Shown here: in pieces, positions 33,701 to 45,700 of the stretch
How the letters are laid out: each line of letters starts with the position of its first letter
Numbering within the stretch: the stretch's first letter is position 1
Source: Caenorhabditis remanei
Lineage: Eukaryota; Nematoda; Chromadorea; Rhabditida; Rhabditidae
NCBI RefSeq assembly: GCF_010183535.1
Contig: NC_071328.1
Span: forward strand, 3,224,001-3,288,000
DNA length: 64,000 bases
Direction: 5' to 3'
Position numbers and translations under genes: made by a program
The notes under the pieces: model-generated
The model's input: the letters and a program-made list of their open reading frames with translations, nothing else
Database searches by the model: none
What the model was told of the DNA's origin: nothing

Positions 33701-36700
33701 TTACAAGATAGTTTTTTTCAGAATACTAAAGCTTAAAAAGTGGGTGGGGCTTATTTGCATGCATATTCCAAGAAAAATTCACCTATATTTAAAAAAAAAA
33801 CTGAAAATACGTCCAAAATATGATAATTCCGGAAACTCAAAAAAAAATCCCAACCTTAAAAATTAGGCACCGCCCCCAAAATGAGTTTTTTGCATTCAAC
33901 ACTTCAAAAATTCAGAATTTCAGCTTTAGATTAGATATTTCATCGTAAAAAAACTAAATTTTCAGCCTGAGTTCCGCTCTTAAATCACCTGAAATTCTGC
34001 CATAACGATTCAAAAGTCTGGAAATTCGTCAATTGTTTTTTCGATCTAAAAATTCAAAATTTTTAATTTTCAGTTTTAGATTAGATTTTTCAAGGTAAAA
34101 AACCTGAAATTTCAGCCTGAAACTCCACCTACCGATTTCCAGATTCTCTCCTCATGATCTCCATTCCATCCACAAACCAATCGAGCCGTCTTAAAGAACT
34201 CATCATCATTCACGACTGCATCAGGCAACAATTGCAGAATATCGTCTATATGTGGTCTCAATTGTGTCAAAAAGTCTTGAATTCCCGTCATTCTCGGTGA
34301 TCCGTTATTCAGTGAGTACGTGTGACTCTTACGGGGCGAATCGTCATGAATCGATCGTGAACGAATCCAACGAGTTCCTCCCGATTCGATGATATGAAAT
34401 TGTTTGATTCTCGAATTGAATTTCGAGAAGAATTGACGAGTTCCGTAGACGAGAGTGGCGAGATAGTAGAGATCGGAGACACTTATTGCATTCTGTTTGA
34501 CGACTTGACAAATTGCGACGAACACTTGAACTGAGACGAATCGATTTGGAATGAAGTGGATGAGGTCTCTGAAAATTGGAAATGTGATTAGGCTCCGCCC
34601 ACTCTCGCAAAATTGCCGCAAGTTTATTCTAATCTCATCTCGAAAACGTCAGCTCAAACACTCGATTTTGAGTAAAAAATAGTGATTTTTTGGCAAAAAT
34701 AAGAAAACCGTCAATTAGGCTCCGCCCCTTTTGCAATTTTGCCGCACAGTTCATGCTAATCTCATCTCAAAAACTTTGATTTTGAATCAAAAATATTGAT
34801 TTTTTGACAAAATTCTACAAGGCCACGCCCACTTTTGCAACACAGCAGCACATCTCCTCGTCAAAATTGCAAAAGTGGGCGGAGCTTGAAATTAGTAAAC
34901 TCCGCCCACTCTCGCAAAATTGCCGCCCAGTTAATGCTGATTTTAACCAGGAAACGTAGTCATAAAAACTCAATTTTGAGTTAAAAAGAGCGATTTTTTG
35001 GCAAAAATAAGAAAACCGTCAATTAGGCTCCGCCCCTTTTGCAATTTTGCCGCACAGTTAATTCTAATTTCCTCTGGGAAACGTCGGCTCCAAAAACTCG
35101 ATCTTGAGTCAAAAGATTGATTTTTTTGACAAAATTCTACAAGGCCACGCCCATTATCGCTTCTCGTCAAAATTGTAAAAGTGGGCGGAGCTTGAAATTA
35201 GTATACTCCGCCCACTTTTGCAAATTCGCCGCACAGTTAATTATGATCTCATCTCGAACATGTAGTTTCAAAAACTCAATTTTGAGTTAAAAAGAGATTT
35301 TTTAAATAAATGATTAGGATCCGCCCACTTTTGCAAAGGCACAGCTCCTTTTGACGCCTAGATTGCAAAAATGGGCGGAGTTTGAGTTTTGGATTCAAAA
35401 ATCGGTTTTTATCCCGAAAAAAAAGGATTTGACAAGAAATATACAATTTTAGATTCAAACATCCCAATTTTGTCTCTAGGATATATGATTTTACAGCAAA
35501 AGTTTGAATTTTCGAAAATGGGGAATTTCAAATAACTAGGCTCCGCCCACTTTTGCAAAATTGCTGCACACTGTTAAAATAACAAAAATAATCTAGTTTG
35601 ACCCAAGATAGCATGAAAGTGTGAAATTTTCAGTCAAAAAGCAGAGATTACGCTCAAAAACTACAATTTTCGACTGAAAAATTAGGTTTTAAATTAAAAT
35701 AACCTATTTTTCAGTAAAAATCACCAATTTCTGGCTTAAAATTACCAATTTTTCATTTAAAATCATCAATTTTCAGTCCAAAAAACATAATTTCCCAAAC
35801 TCACGGCACAATATTCTCCTCGAATCGTTTATAAAAGTTTTCAACTCCATCGACAGGTGGCAGTGATTGATAGAACGTGTACAACTCATCCGATTGTTTG
35901 TGCTTCTTCGCGTCGGGAGTCGTCACGAATTTATAGCTCAATTCGAGTGAATTTCCGATGAGAACATCGAAAACGTGGAAATATCCGGGTTGGAATGAGC
36001 ACACTTTCTCGAGAATTCGCCAGTGAGAGGGGGGAATATGTCCGTTGTAGGCTTGAGTGAATATATCACGCAGTTGATCACTATCGATTGTCGATCCAGA
36101 CCAGTAGACACGGCTGTTCCTGGAAATAAAGAGAGTGAATTTTTAATTAAAACCACAAATTTTTATCAAATAATCACAAAATGCATTCTTGCAACGGGCC
36201 GGGTCGAAGGCCCGGCTGAAAAATTTGAACTGAAATTTTGAACGAAAATTTGAATTTTTTTGATTTTTTTCCCAAAAATGTCGAATTTTTGACTATACTT
36301 CAGAATTCAATTAAACGATAGTTATGCATCAAAAAATTGAGATTTTTAATGTAAAACTTCAAAAAATTTGGTAAAAAAAATAGGTTCCTTTTTTTTGAAG
36401 CCGGGCCGTAAATTTGCAAGTATGACAAAATGAAATTTTTATTTATTTTTTCAATAGAATTGATCTCGAAAAGACGCGCGACGGTCGAAAAACTGACCGA
36501 AAATGCGGGAAAACTGACAGAAATCGGCTCAATAAGTGGTCGATTAAGCTGCGTATCAAAACGTAATGCTTAACGTCGAATTGAAAAAAAATTAAAATTT
36601 GAATTTGCCGCCAATGTCTAGTGGAGCGCGTTCGATTTCACTACTCATCCCGAGACCCTGTGCGAGCTTCAATTCGATTTCGTCGCCCCTTTTTTCCTGC

Positions 36701-39700
36701 GTCTCTCGACCCGCCGCGCTCTCTCGTCCCTCGCCTCCTCCACTCAACATTTGTAAAGAGAGGGCGCTGAAAATGCTAATTTCGCCCGTTCTGAATGAAA
36801 TTTTAATCTAAAAAGTGTGAAAACTAATAGAAAAGAACATTCTCTTTCGATTCATGTAAAATTAATACTTTTTTTATGAGAAATATTCTCAAAAAAGACA
36901 AGAAATCAAAATTAATGGAAAAAATTCCAGCTTTTGAGAAAAATTTCCATCAATTTAGATTTCTTGTCTTTTCCGAGAATATTTCCCATAAAAATAGTTA
37001 TATATTTTACATGAATCGAACGAGAATCTTCTCTTCTATTAGTTTTTACACTTTTTAAATCGAAATTTCATTCATAAACGGGCGAAATTTGTCTTTTTCC
37101 CACCCCCACTTCCTCCTCTCCCCCCCTATTGCTCCGCCGCCGCGGCGAGAGAGTACGGCAAACGAGGAGTGCGTTCTCTCGCTTTTTAAGCCGAATCATT
37201 AGAGCGCCGCTTCACTTATTTCAATAGGCGCCAACTTTTGAATACCGTTTTCTTTATAACTTCATTTCGATCTCCGAATACACTTTCTAATAGAGGATAT
37301 ATCTAGCCATCTAATACTTACTAGAGCATGTGAATCGAAATCAAAGATGTGACTTGATAGTCATACTTGTATGCTAATCAAAATTATAGAGATCTGAATA
37401 TAAGACAGTCTTGGCCTAGGATCTGTCCACAGGGCTATTCGGACACAGCTGGAAATTTGTGTTACTGTAATATTCATACGTGTTTTTTGTCTAGAATTGC
37501 AGACTTGGTCGAAACAATTCTTACAACGGGTTTTAGGTCGTAAAATTTTGTTTTCAATGTCCGTTTAGGTCGAAACAAATGCTTCCTTGAAATTGCAGAC
37601 TTTTCAATCATGTACGGTAATATTTTGAGGGCTGTTTGGAATTTTTTGATTTTCAAGCGATTTTCTTTTCTTCTGAGAAAATTTATCAATAATCACTGAT
37701 CAAATCGAACAATAATCGATTACAATTAAAATTTTCCCCGAAATATTACGGTAGCACTCGTTGTGTGTGTCGAATGACGTCTTTCGTCACGATCAGGGTT
37801 GTCGCCGAAAAAAAAAGAAATTTTTTTCGCTTTTCTGAAAAACACCCGAAAAAAATATTTTTTTTTCGGTCGCCTAAAAAATACCCGAAAACTTTATTTT
37901 GTTCGCCTAAAAACCTCTCAAAAAACCCGAAAAATCAAAAAAAAATGTACTGAAACAGTTAGGAAATTAATACAAACAGCTTTTTTAGCTTCTTTTCCAA
38001 AACCGAAAAAACGAAAACTTTTTACGGGAGACGAAAACTTTTCTCCGCTCCGGAGGCCGAAAAAAATAAAATATTTTCGGCTCCATACACCCGAAAAACC
38101 CGAAAAACCGAAAATAATTTTTTTTTTCGGTGGCAACCCTGGTCACGATGACCGAGTTGAGAGATTCTGTGTCAGGATTGTCTGTTATTAATGGATCTAC
38201 CCACGAAGAAAACTTGTACTATTTAATGCAATTTAATTCTATTCACGAATGCATTTTTGTGCCATAAAAATGCATTACTTTGCGTTCGTGGGTAGGCAAG
38301 TTTTCTTCGCGGGTAGATCCATAATGAGATTGCCATAATGGCATGACTCCCGGCGTGAATCACACTTATCTTTGTTTGTTTCAGTTGTAATTGGTGACTT
38401 CACAACTATCATAAGATGAGCATAAAAACGAGCGATGGAAATGAAGAGGCAAGTTGATTAAATAGATTCTCATACAGTTTTATCTATATGTTCCATTTCA
38501 GAAAACGATCGATAACACTCTGTCCGAACGGACAATCGAAAAAGTTCTTGACATGCTTCTGGATAAACAGAAGAATCTTGAAAGGTCGAATTTGGAAATT
38601 GTTGAGAAGCTCAGATTATGTGATGAGAAAATTGATAGACTGTCGAATGAATACCAGGAGAAATTTGATTTGATTCAATCGAAATTGAATGAAATCGTTG
38701 AGACACTGAAATCAGAAGAATCGTCGAAATTTGTCGAAAGCGACAATTCCACAGTTACCACTGCTCCTGTCGATTCTACTCAGGATTTTCAGAAAAACGA
38801 GGAAATGACTTCGACATCTGGAAAAAACTTTGTGTTGAAGCATACATTCAATAACGTTTCTAGCATCAAAAATGAAGAGGATAGGTACAGCGAGATGGAA
38901 GAACATTTTGGTGTTCCATGGTGAGAATTAAAGTTGAACGAAGCTTATTACATTCTTTACAGGCAAATTGGAATAAGACAGTGGGATGGATTTCTCTCAT
39001 TTTATCTCAGGAACTTATTTCGTGACGCTAATGAGAAAAAATGGGAAACTGAAGTGGAATACGAACTGAAAATAGTATCCCCTAACTGCAGAGAAAAGAA
39101 GGAGGAAAGAACAACGAAGAGTTTCAAAAGTGACGATACTGTCTCTGGATGGGGGTCATTAAAATTCATAGAATGGAACAACTTGAACAAGGATTTCGTT
39201 GTTGATGACTGTTTTTGTGCTGAAATCGCAATGAAAATGAAAAAGATGACAGGCATTTACAAAGATAATCTGAGAAGTTTCGACAAGACAATGGAAGAAT
39301 ACGCGGATGTCGTTCTTGTCGTCAACGATGAAAAGTTTTTTGTTTCCAAGTTGGTAAGTAGTGAGTGTCAGGGATGTGAGATCTGAACATTTCGGAAATT
39401 TCCGCACGTCCCTATCGGTGTGGTCGGAAATTCCGACTTCCGGATAAGGAATTTCTCTTCCGACTTCCTACTTCCGACTTCCGGATAACAAATTTTACTT
39501 CCAACTTCCGTCATTCCATAACTGTGGAATTTTCGAAAAGTGCATTTCGCAGAAATACATGGAAAAATGGTCTAAAAGGACAGAAAATAAGCTTTTCTTC
39601 AGCCAAAAACTAATTTTCCACAGATTTTCGCGAATTTCATGATTATTCTCTTGGAGTTTTTGAAAGTTTGAGAAAAATCTAATTCCGACTTCCGATTTCC

Positions 39701-42700
39701 GACTTCCGGATAAGAAATTTTCACTTCCATGCAACTCTAGTCCTTATGTGAAATGCATCTTTAGAAACGCATACTTTTCAGTACCTTGCCACGCATTATT
39801 CATATTTCAAGACTTTGTTTTTGGGACAATTCAATGAAGCGAAGAAAACTGAGATCAAACTGTCTGGAATCGATGCGGATGATTTTCAGAACTACCTTGA
39901 AGTTCTTTATGGAGAACAAGCGATCAATGGTAATAATGTCTAGATCTTGTTCACTTTTATAGTTACAATATTCAGAAATCACTGTCGAAGGAATCCTCAT
40001 GGTGGCTGACATGTACGATACCAGTTTCGTCATTCAGAAATGCGAGACGTTTCTACAGAGAAAATCGAAGAAGACAATGAAGAAGAAGTTGCAGCTGTCT
40101 TCTCGATACAATTTGGATGCGCTCAAAGTGATTCCGCATTGCCAAACTATGTAATAAATATCTTAGTTTCAGAAACAATGTCTCGGGGAGATCAAATCAG
40201 TGGCTGATATTAAATCACTTATTCCCGGAGATATTCACGATTTGGACCCATCTATCATGGCGGAGTTCCTTCTAAAAGCACTTTCTGTTCACGATTCTAA
40301 TTAAATGTGAGCCAAAAGACACTATTGTTTGCCTAATAATTCATTTTACGTCAGATAGTCCTTCTAGTTTCTAATATTTAATTTCCGACTAATAAATTAT
40401 TCTAATCAATTATTTCCGACATTTTCCTTCTTTTTACCCCGTTCCTACAGTATCAATGATCCGGGCGGTGACAACTTTTGTTTTTAGCTCGGATTGCACA
40501 CCAGAGTTGCATGGAAGTGATTTTCCTTATCCGGAAGTCGGAAGTCGGAAGTGAAAAAACGCCCGGAAGATGGAAGTTGGAAATCGGAAGTCGGAATTAG
40601 ATTTTTTTCGCAAATATTCAAAAACTCCAAGAAAAAAAATCATAAAATCGCCGAAAATCAGTGTAAAATTAGTTTTTGGCTGAAAAACAGCATATTTTCT
40701 GTCCTTTTAGACCATATTTTTTATTTCTGCGAAACTTACTTTTCCGAAATTCCACCGCTATGGAATGACGGAAGTCGGAAATAAAATTCCTTATCCGGAA
40801 GTCGGAAGTCGGAAGTGATTTTCCTTAACCGGAACTCGGAAGTCGGAAGTGATTTTCTTTATCCGGAAGTCGGAAGTCGGAAGTGAAAAAACGCCCGGAA
40901 GATGGAAGTTGGAAATCGGAAGTCGGAATTAGATTTTTTCGCAAATATTCAAAAACTCCAAGAAAAAAAAAATCAAAAAATCGCCGAAAATCAGTGTAAA
41001 ATTAGTTTTTGGCTGAAAAACAGCCTATTTTTTATTTCTGCGAAACTTACTTTTCCGAAATTCCACTGTTATGGAATGACGGAAGTCGGAAATAAAATTC
41101 CTTATCCGGAAGTCGGAATTCCATGCAACTCTGTTGCACCCCCCTCCCCCCTTATCTCATTTCCATACTTATTTCCTACCCCCAACCTCCCCAAATTTTC
41201 CTTTAAAAAAACTCGATGCACTATGATTTTTCGCAAAAAAGTTAGTTTTTAACTGAAAATTTCCAAATTTCCCACCAAAAAGTAAACTCACATAAAATAG
41301 GATTCAATTTTCTTGCAAATCGAGACCAAATTCGGCTGTTTCTCAGTCTCCTCCTGCTCTTCTCTCCATTTCTTTTCTAATCCCTCCACAATCAATTCCT
41401 TCTGTGACTTCTTCTTCTCATCCTCCTCCAAAATCTTCTTGAAACTTCTTTCCATATCCGACGACGTTGACGTCTTCTGAATTGGCGCAGGGGGCATCTC
41501 ATTGATCCATCCCGCCCAAATATTAAAAGTGGAGTCTTCAGAAGGTTTCGAGAACCCAAGAACTCGATTAATCGCTGCTTGTTGCGCTTCTGAAGTCGGC
41601 GAAAGTGGGCGGAGCGTCGTGGGGGCAGATGACGTCGGAATCTCATCGTCCGTCTCATCAAGAATCGCCGAGACGTTGGAAGTGATGAGTTCTCCGTTGA
41701 GTTCGGTGCTTGAGGTACGGCGAACTGGTTGTGGGGGCGGAGCTTGTTCCAGAATTATAGTTTCTTCGATTATGACAGTTTCCGCTTGCTCAGAGACTTC
41801 TGGAGACACTTCTGGAGCCGTCGGGACGTCTTCTTTCGGAATTTCTTCTGCAAAACTTTCTGTAGCCACTTTCTTCGTCTTTTTCTTCTTTTTCGCCTCT
41901 TTTTTCTCCTCTAGCGGCGGTGCCGTAATCGCTAGCGGAGTCCGCGGTGGTCTAACCAGCGGCTGTTGTACCGGCGGCGCCTGCTGAAAACTCTGAATAT
42001 GATGAATCGGTCGTTGAGGTGTCGGTCCGACGTGGATAGCCATCTGAACTCTCTGTGGTGCTCCTTGAGGGGGCGGAGCCACAAAAATCGGTCGTTGATT
42101 CATCATGACAGGCATTCGTTGCATTGGGATTCGTTGCATTGCGACAGGAAGGATTCCCATCGAGTATTGTGGTGGCGGTGGTGGCTGGCCGAACGGTGCT
42201 GGTAGGTATCTAGGAGGCGGGGCATAGATCGGACCGCTAACCAGTACGGGATGATTGGGCTGCGATTGGAATGTCATTGGCATGGTGACATATTGGGGCG
42301 GAGCTTGGTGTGGAGGGGGCGGAGCCTGAGCCTGATTGGAGCCGCCAGAGCCAACAATCGGAGCATCACGAAAAGGCACCACAACTGGCGGGTGCTCGGG
42401 TATATCGAATACCGAGGTATTGCTAGAAGACGTGGAGCTCTCCGCAGTGGCGTCGGTGCCTCCAGAATTCTGTTTTTTTCTTGGAATGAATGGTGTCACT
42501 TTCCGTCGTTCTCCGCATACCAACACCTCAAAAGTCTCCAGTGATTCGACTTGTACCATTTCTGACATTTGCATATTCGGATCCACTTTCAGCTCAATCA
42601 TTCCTCGAATATCGTGTGGCACGTGGATTCTCATTGGAGCGTCCTTGCTTCCACCACCGCCACAGATGGATATTGATCCGTCCGTTTGATGACAAACTTC

Positions 42701-45700
42701 AATTGTATATTGCTCTTTTTCGTTTTGTTGCTGAGTGATCGTCGGCTTGGCGACCGCCGCTGCGTACTCTGCCAGTTGTCGTTTCTCCTTTTCGAGTTTT
42801 GTTTCGAGACTTTTGAGTGCTTCAGTGCGTTGGAGCTGCAAAAATGACTCATGAGAGATTTCTATTTTGGGAGCCGCGCCCCATCGCAAACGAGAGAGTA
42901 TCGAGGGAGAGAGACGCAGAGAGTTTTCACAGTTTTTGACCAATTTCTGCTACTTTTCATAGTATTTTTTGTAAAAAGTAGCGAAAATAAGACAAAAACT
43001 GTGAAAACTCTGCGTCTCTCTCGCCGATACTCTCTCGTTTGCAATGGGGCGCAGTTGTAATAAAAATGCTGGGCTAATAGAGCATAATGGGAAGATGTGT
43101 GGATTTATGAGGTGAATGTGACCGTACTCGAGAAATATTTGACCTACCAACCACAGTCAAAAACAAGAAAAGTGAATAATCTACCAACGGTTTGGAGGTA
43201 GATCAAATCAAGAGGCGATATAACAAGGATAGAAGTAGACTGACAGTAGTCAAGAAAGCTAAATTTAGGCTTAAATTTTACAATAATATGCGAAAAAATA
43301 AATTATATGTAGAAAAAAAAAGAAATTCCTATGATAAACTCAAAAACCCGTCCGAATCGCGAATTTTTCGCCAAAAAATGGTCAAAATTGGTCTCTGTTG
43401 GCCGAAATTTTTGATTTTGTGTTTCTAGGCCACGGAAACTTCTTCCATTCGCCCGATTCACCATTATTGTAAAAACGTTATCAATAATGGCGAAACGGAC
43501 GTGGAAAAACATTCCGTGGCCTAGAAACACAAAAACAAAAAGTTCGGCCAGCAGCAACCAATTTTGACCATTTTTGGGCTGAAAATTTGCGGTTCGGAAG
43601 GGGTTTTTGAGTATTTTTTTAAATAGAAATTTCCATATTTTTTGTGCAAAGTTTGATCGGAAAAAGCGAGAAACATGACGGAAAAATGAGCGAAAATTTA
43701 ACTCCCTATTGTTCGTCCACGTTATAAGCACACAATTTGGCTGAGCAGCGACTCAATTGGCACCCTGGCAAGCCAACACTTTTCTAATGCTCATGGCCTA
43801 GGATTCCAAGTCAGCCAAAGCTAGGTCATTAGGTATTTTCGTCTAAAAATTGGAAAAAAAACTAAAAATGTTCAGAATCGCCGATTTTTTGATGATGGCC
43901 TAGAACACCAAATTTTGAGAAAGTTAGGCCACCGACCGTTATATGGGGTTTTCTGTGGTTTTTGGTGGCTGAGGTTTTGCGAAAATTCGGTCACCACTGT
44001 TTTTACTCATTTTTCAATTAATTTCCAGATTTTTCAGCTAAAAGTCGATTTTCTGGCTGAAAATACTTAAAAATTCCAAATTTTCAGTTTGATTTTCAGC
44101 ATAGATCTCATAAATTTCTATGAAAAAGCTCTTTTTTCGCATTTTCACTGAAAATCACCTATTTTTTGATGGTGGCCTAGAAAACCAAAATTCGAAAAGT
44201 TAGACCACCGACATTTTGCAAAAATTCGGCCACCACTGGTTCTGTGAAAAAGAGCTCATTTACTCGTGTTCAACACTACACTATGCAACGTGTAACAGAG
44301 CCGCCTCTTCGTGTCGATTTACGGGGACGGGGCGCCACCACGACGACGTCCCCCCGAATTCTAATTCTAAAGCCACCCCCAAAAAAATCGGGGAAAAAAA
44401 AGGACTCACCCGCTGCCGCTTCATTTGTTGCTCTCGATTCAACTGACGCGCCTTCTTTCTCTCTTTCTTTTTCTGCCGTTTCATGTCAGCAGCATCAGTG
44501 GAGGAGTTGTTCGCCGGAATAGAAGACGTCGTGTCTCCTTCTTCTTCTTCTTCTTCTACGTCCTCCTCAGCAACGGCGTCGTTAGGGAGTGCAGTGGGCG
44601 GAGAGTTGGAGGAGCCTCCTGAACCAAGAATATCCAATGGAATATCAGAAAGGACGTCCGGAGTGGAGAGTTGAGTGGAGATGGCCGGTCTGCAAAAATT
44701 TTCAGACTGAAAATGCGAAAAAAAAGAGTAAATGAGCTTTTTCACAGAAATTTGTGAGATCTATGCTGAAAATCGACTGAAAATTTGGAATTTTTAGGTA
44801 TTTTTAGCCGGAAAATCTGGAAATTAATTGAAAAATGAGTAAAAAAGTGGTTACCGAATTTTAGCAAAACCTCGGCCACCAAAAACCACAGAAAACCCCC
44901 ATATAACGGTCGGTGGCCTAACTTTCACAAAATTTGGTTTTCTAGGCCACCATCAAAAAATAGGTGATTTTGACTATTTTTGACTAAAATACCTAATGGC
45001 CTAGCTTTGAATGACTTGGAATCCTAGGTCATAAGCAAAATTCGTTTTTCTAGGCCACCAACGTCAAAAATAGCCAATTTCTACATTTTTTCGCTTTTTT
45101 CAACCGTAAAGCTAGGAAAAATTCTTATTTTTGATATATTTTCGGTCATTTTTTAATCCAAATTGAGCAAAAAAAGATAGACTAAACATTGGTACATATC
45201 GGAGCCAAAAGGAAATTAAAAATAGAAAAAAAAAAGCGTTTTCTGTTAGTATTCGGTGGAGTGAGCACTTTCGTTTCTATTTTGTGGGTTTCTGATTTCT
45301 AAATCATAAGATTATGGGTTCAACGATACGGAACACATATTTTGGTCAGAATTCACTTTTTAATGTGAAATTTTGAGAAATTTATGGGTTTTTTTCGCTG
45401 AAAACTGTTCGATTTAAAGTTTTTCTACTTTTAAACGAGAAAAAACTGCTAATAACGGAATTTCACGAAAAAAAAGCTGAAATTAGATTTTCTGTATAAA
45501 AATCTGGTTTTTCACAATTAAAACTGCAGGAAAAGTAGAAAATTAGTGTGAAAATCTTTGTTATTACGTTAATTTCGGGGGAAAACCTATTTTTATCCAA
45601 ATTTTTCAATTCTAATTGGGTTTTTCCGTAGAAAAAAATTTTAAAATTCGCTTTTTTCGGTCAAAAACCAGGTTTTTTCGACTAAAACCAACAGAAAAAT

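Noticed and set aside
36599..36811. A 70-codon plus-strand ORF near the hairpin
   Set aside because: It overlaps CTCTCG-rich repeat flank and one arm of the hairpin, with low-complexity composition and no splice context.
41392..42852. Plus-strand and shifted-frame ORFs opposite the large Pro-rich exon
   Set aside because: They are shadows of exon 5 of the RING-finger gene, whose frame joins both neighbours in phase.
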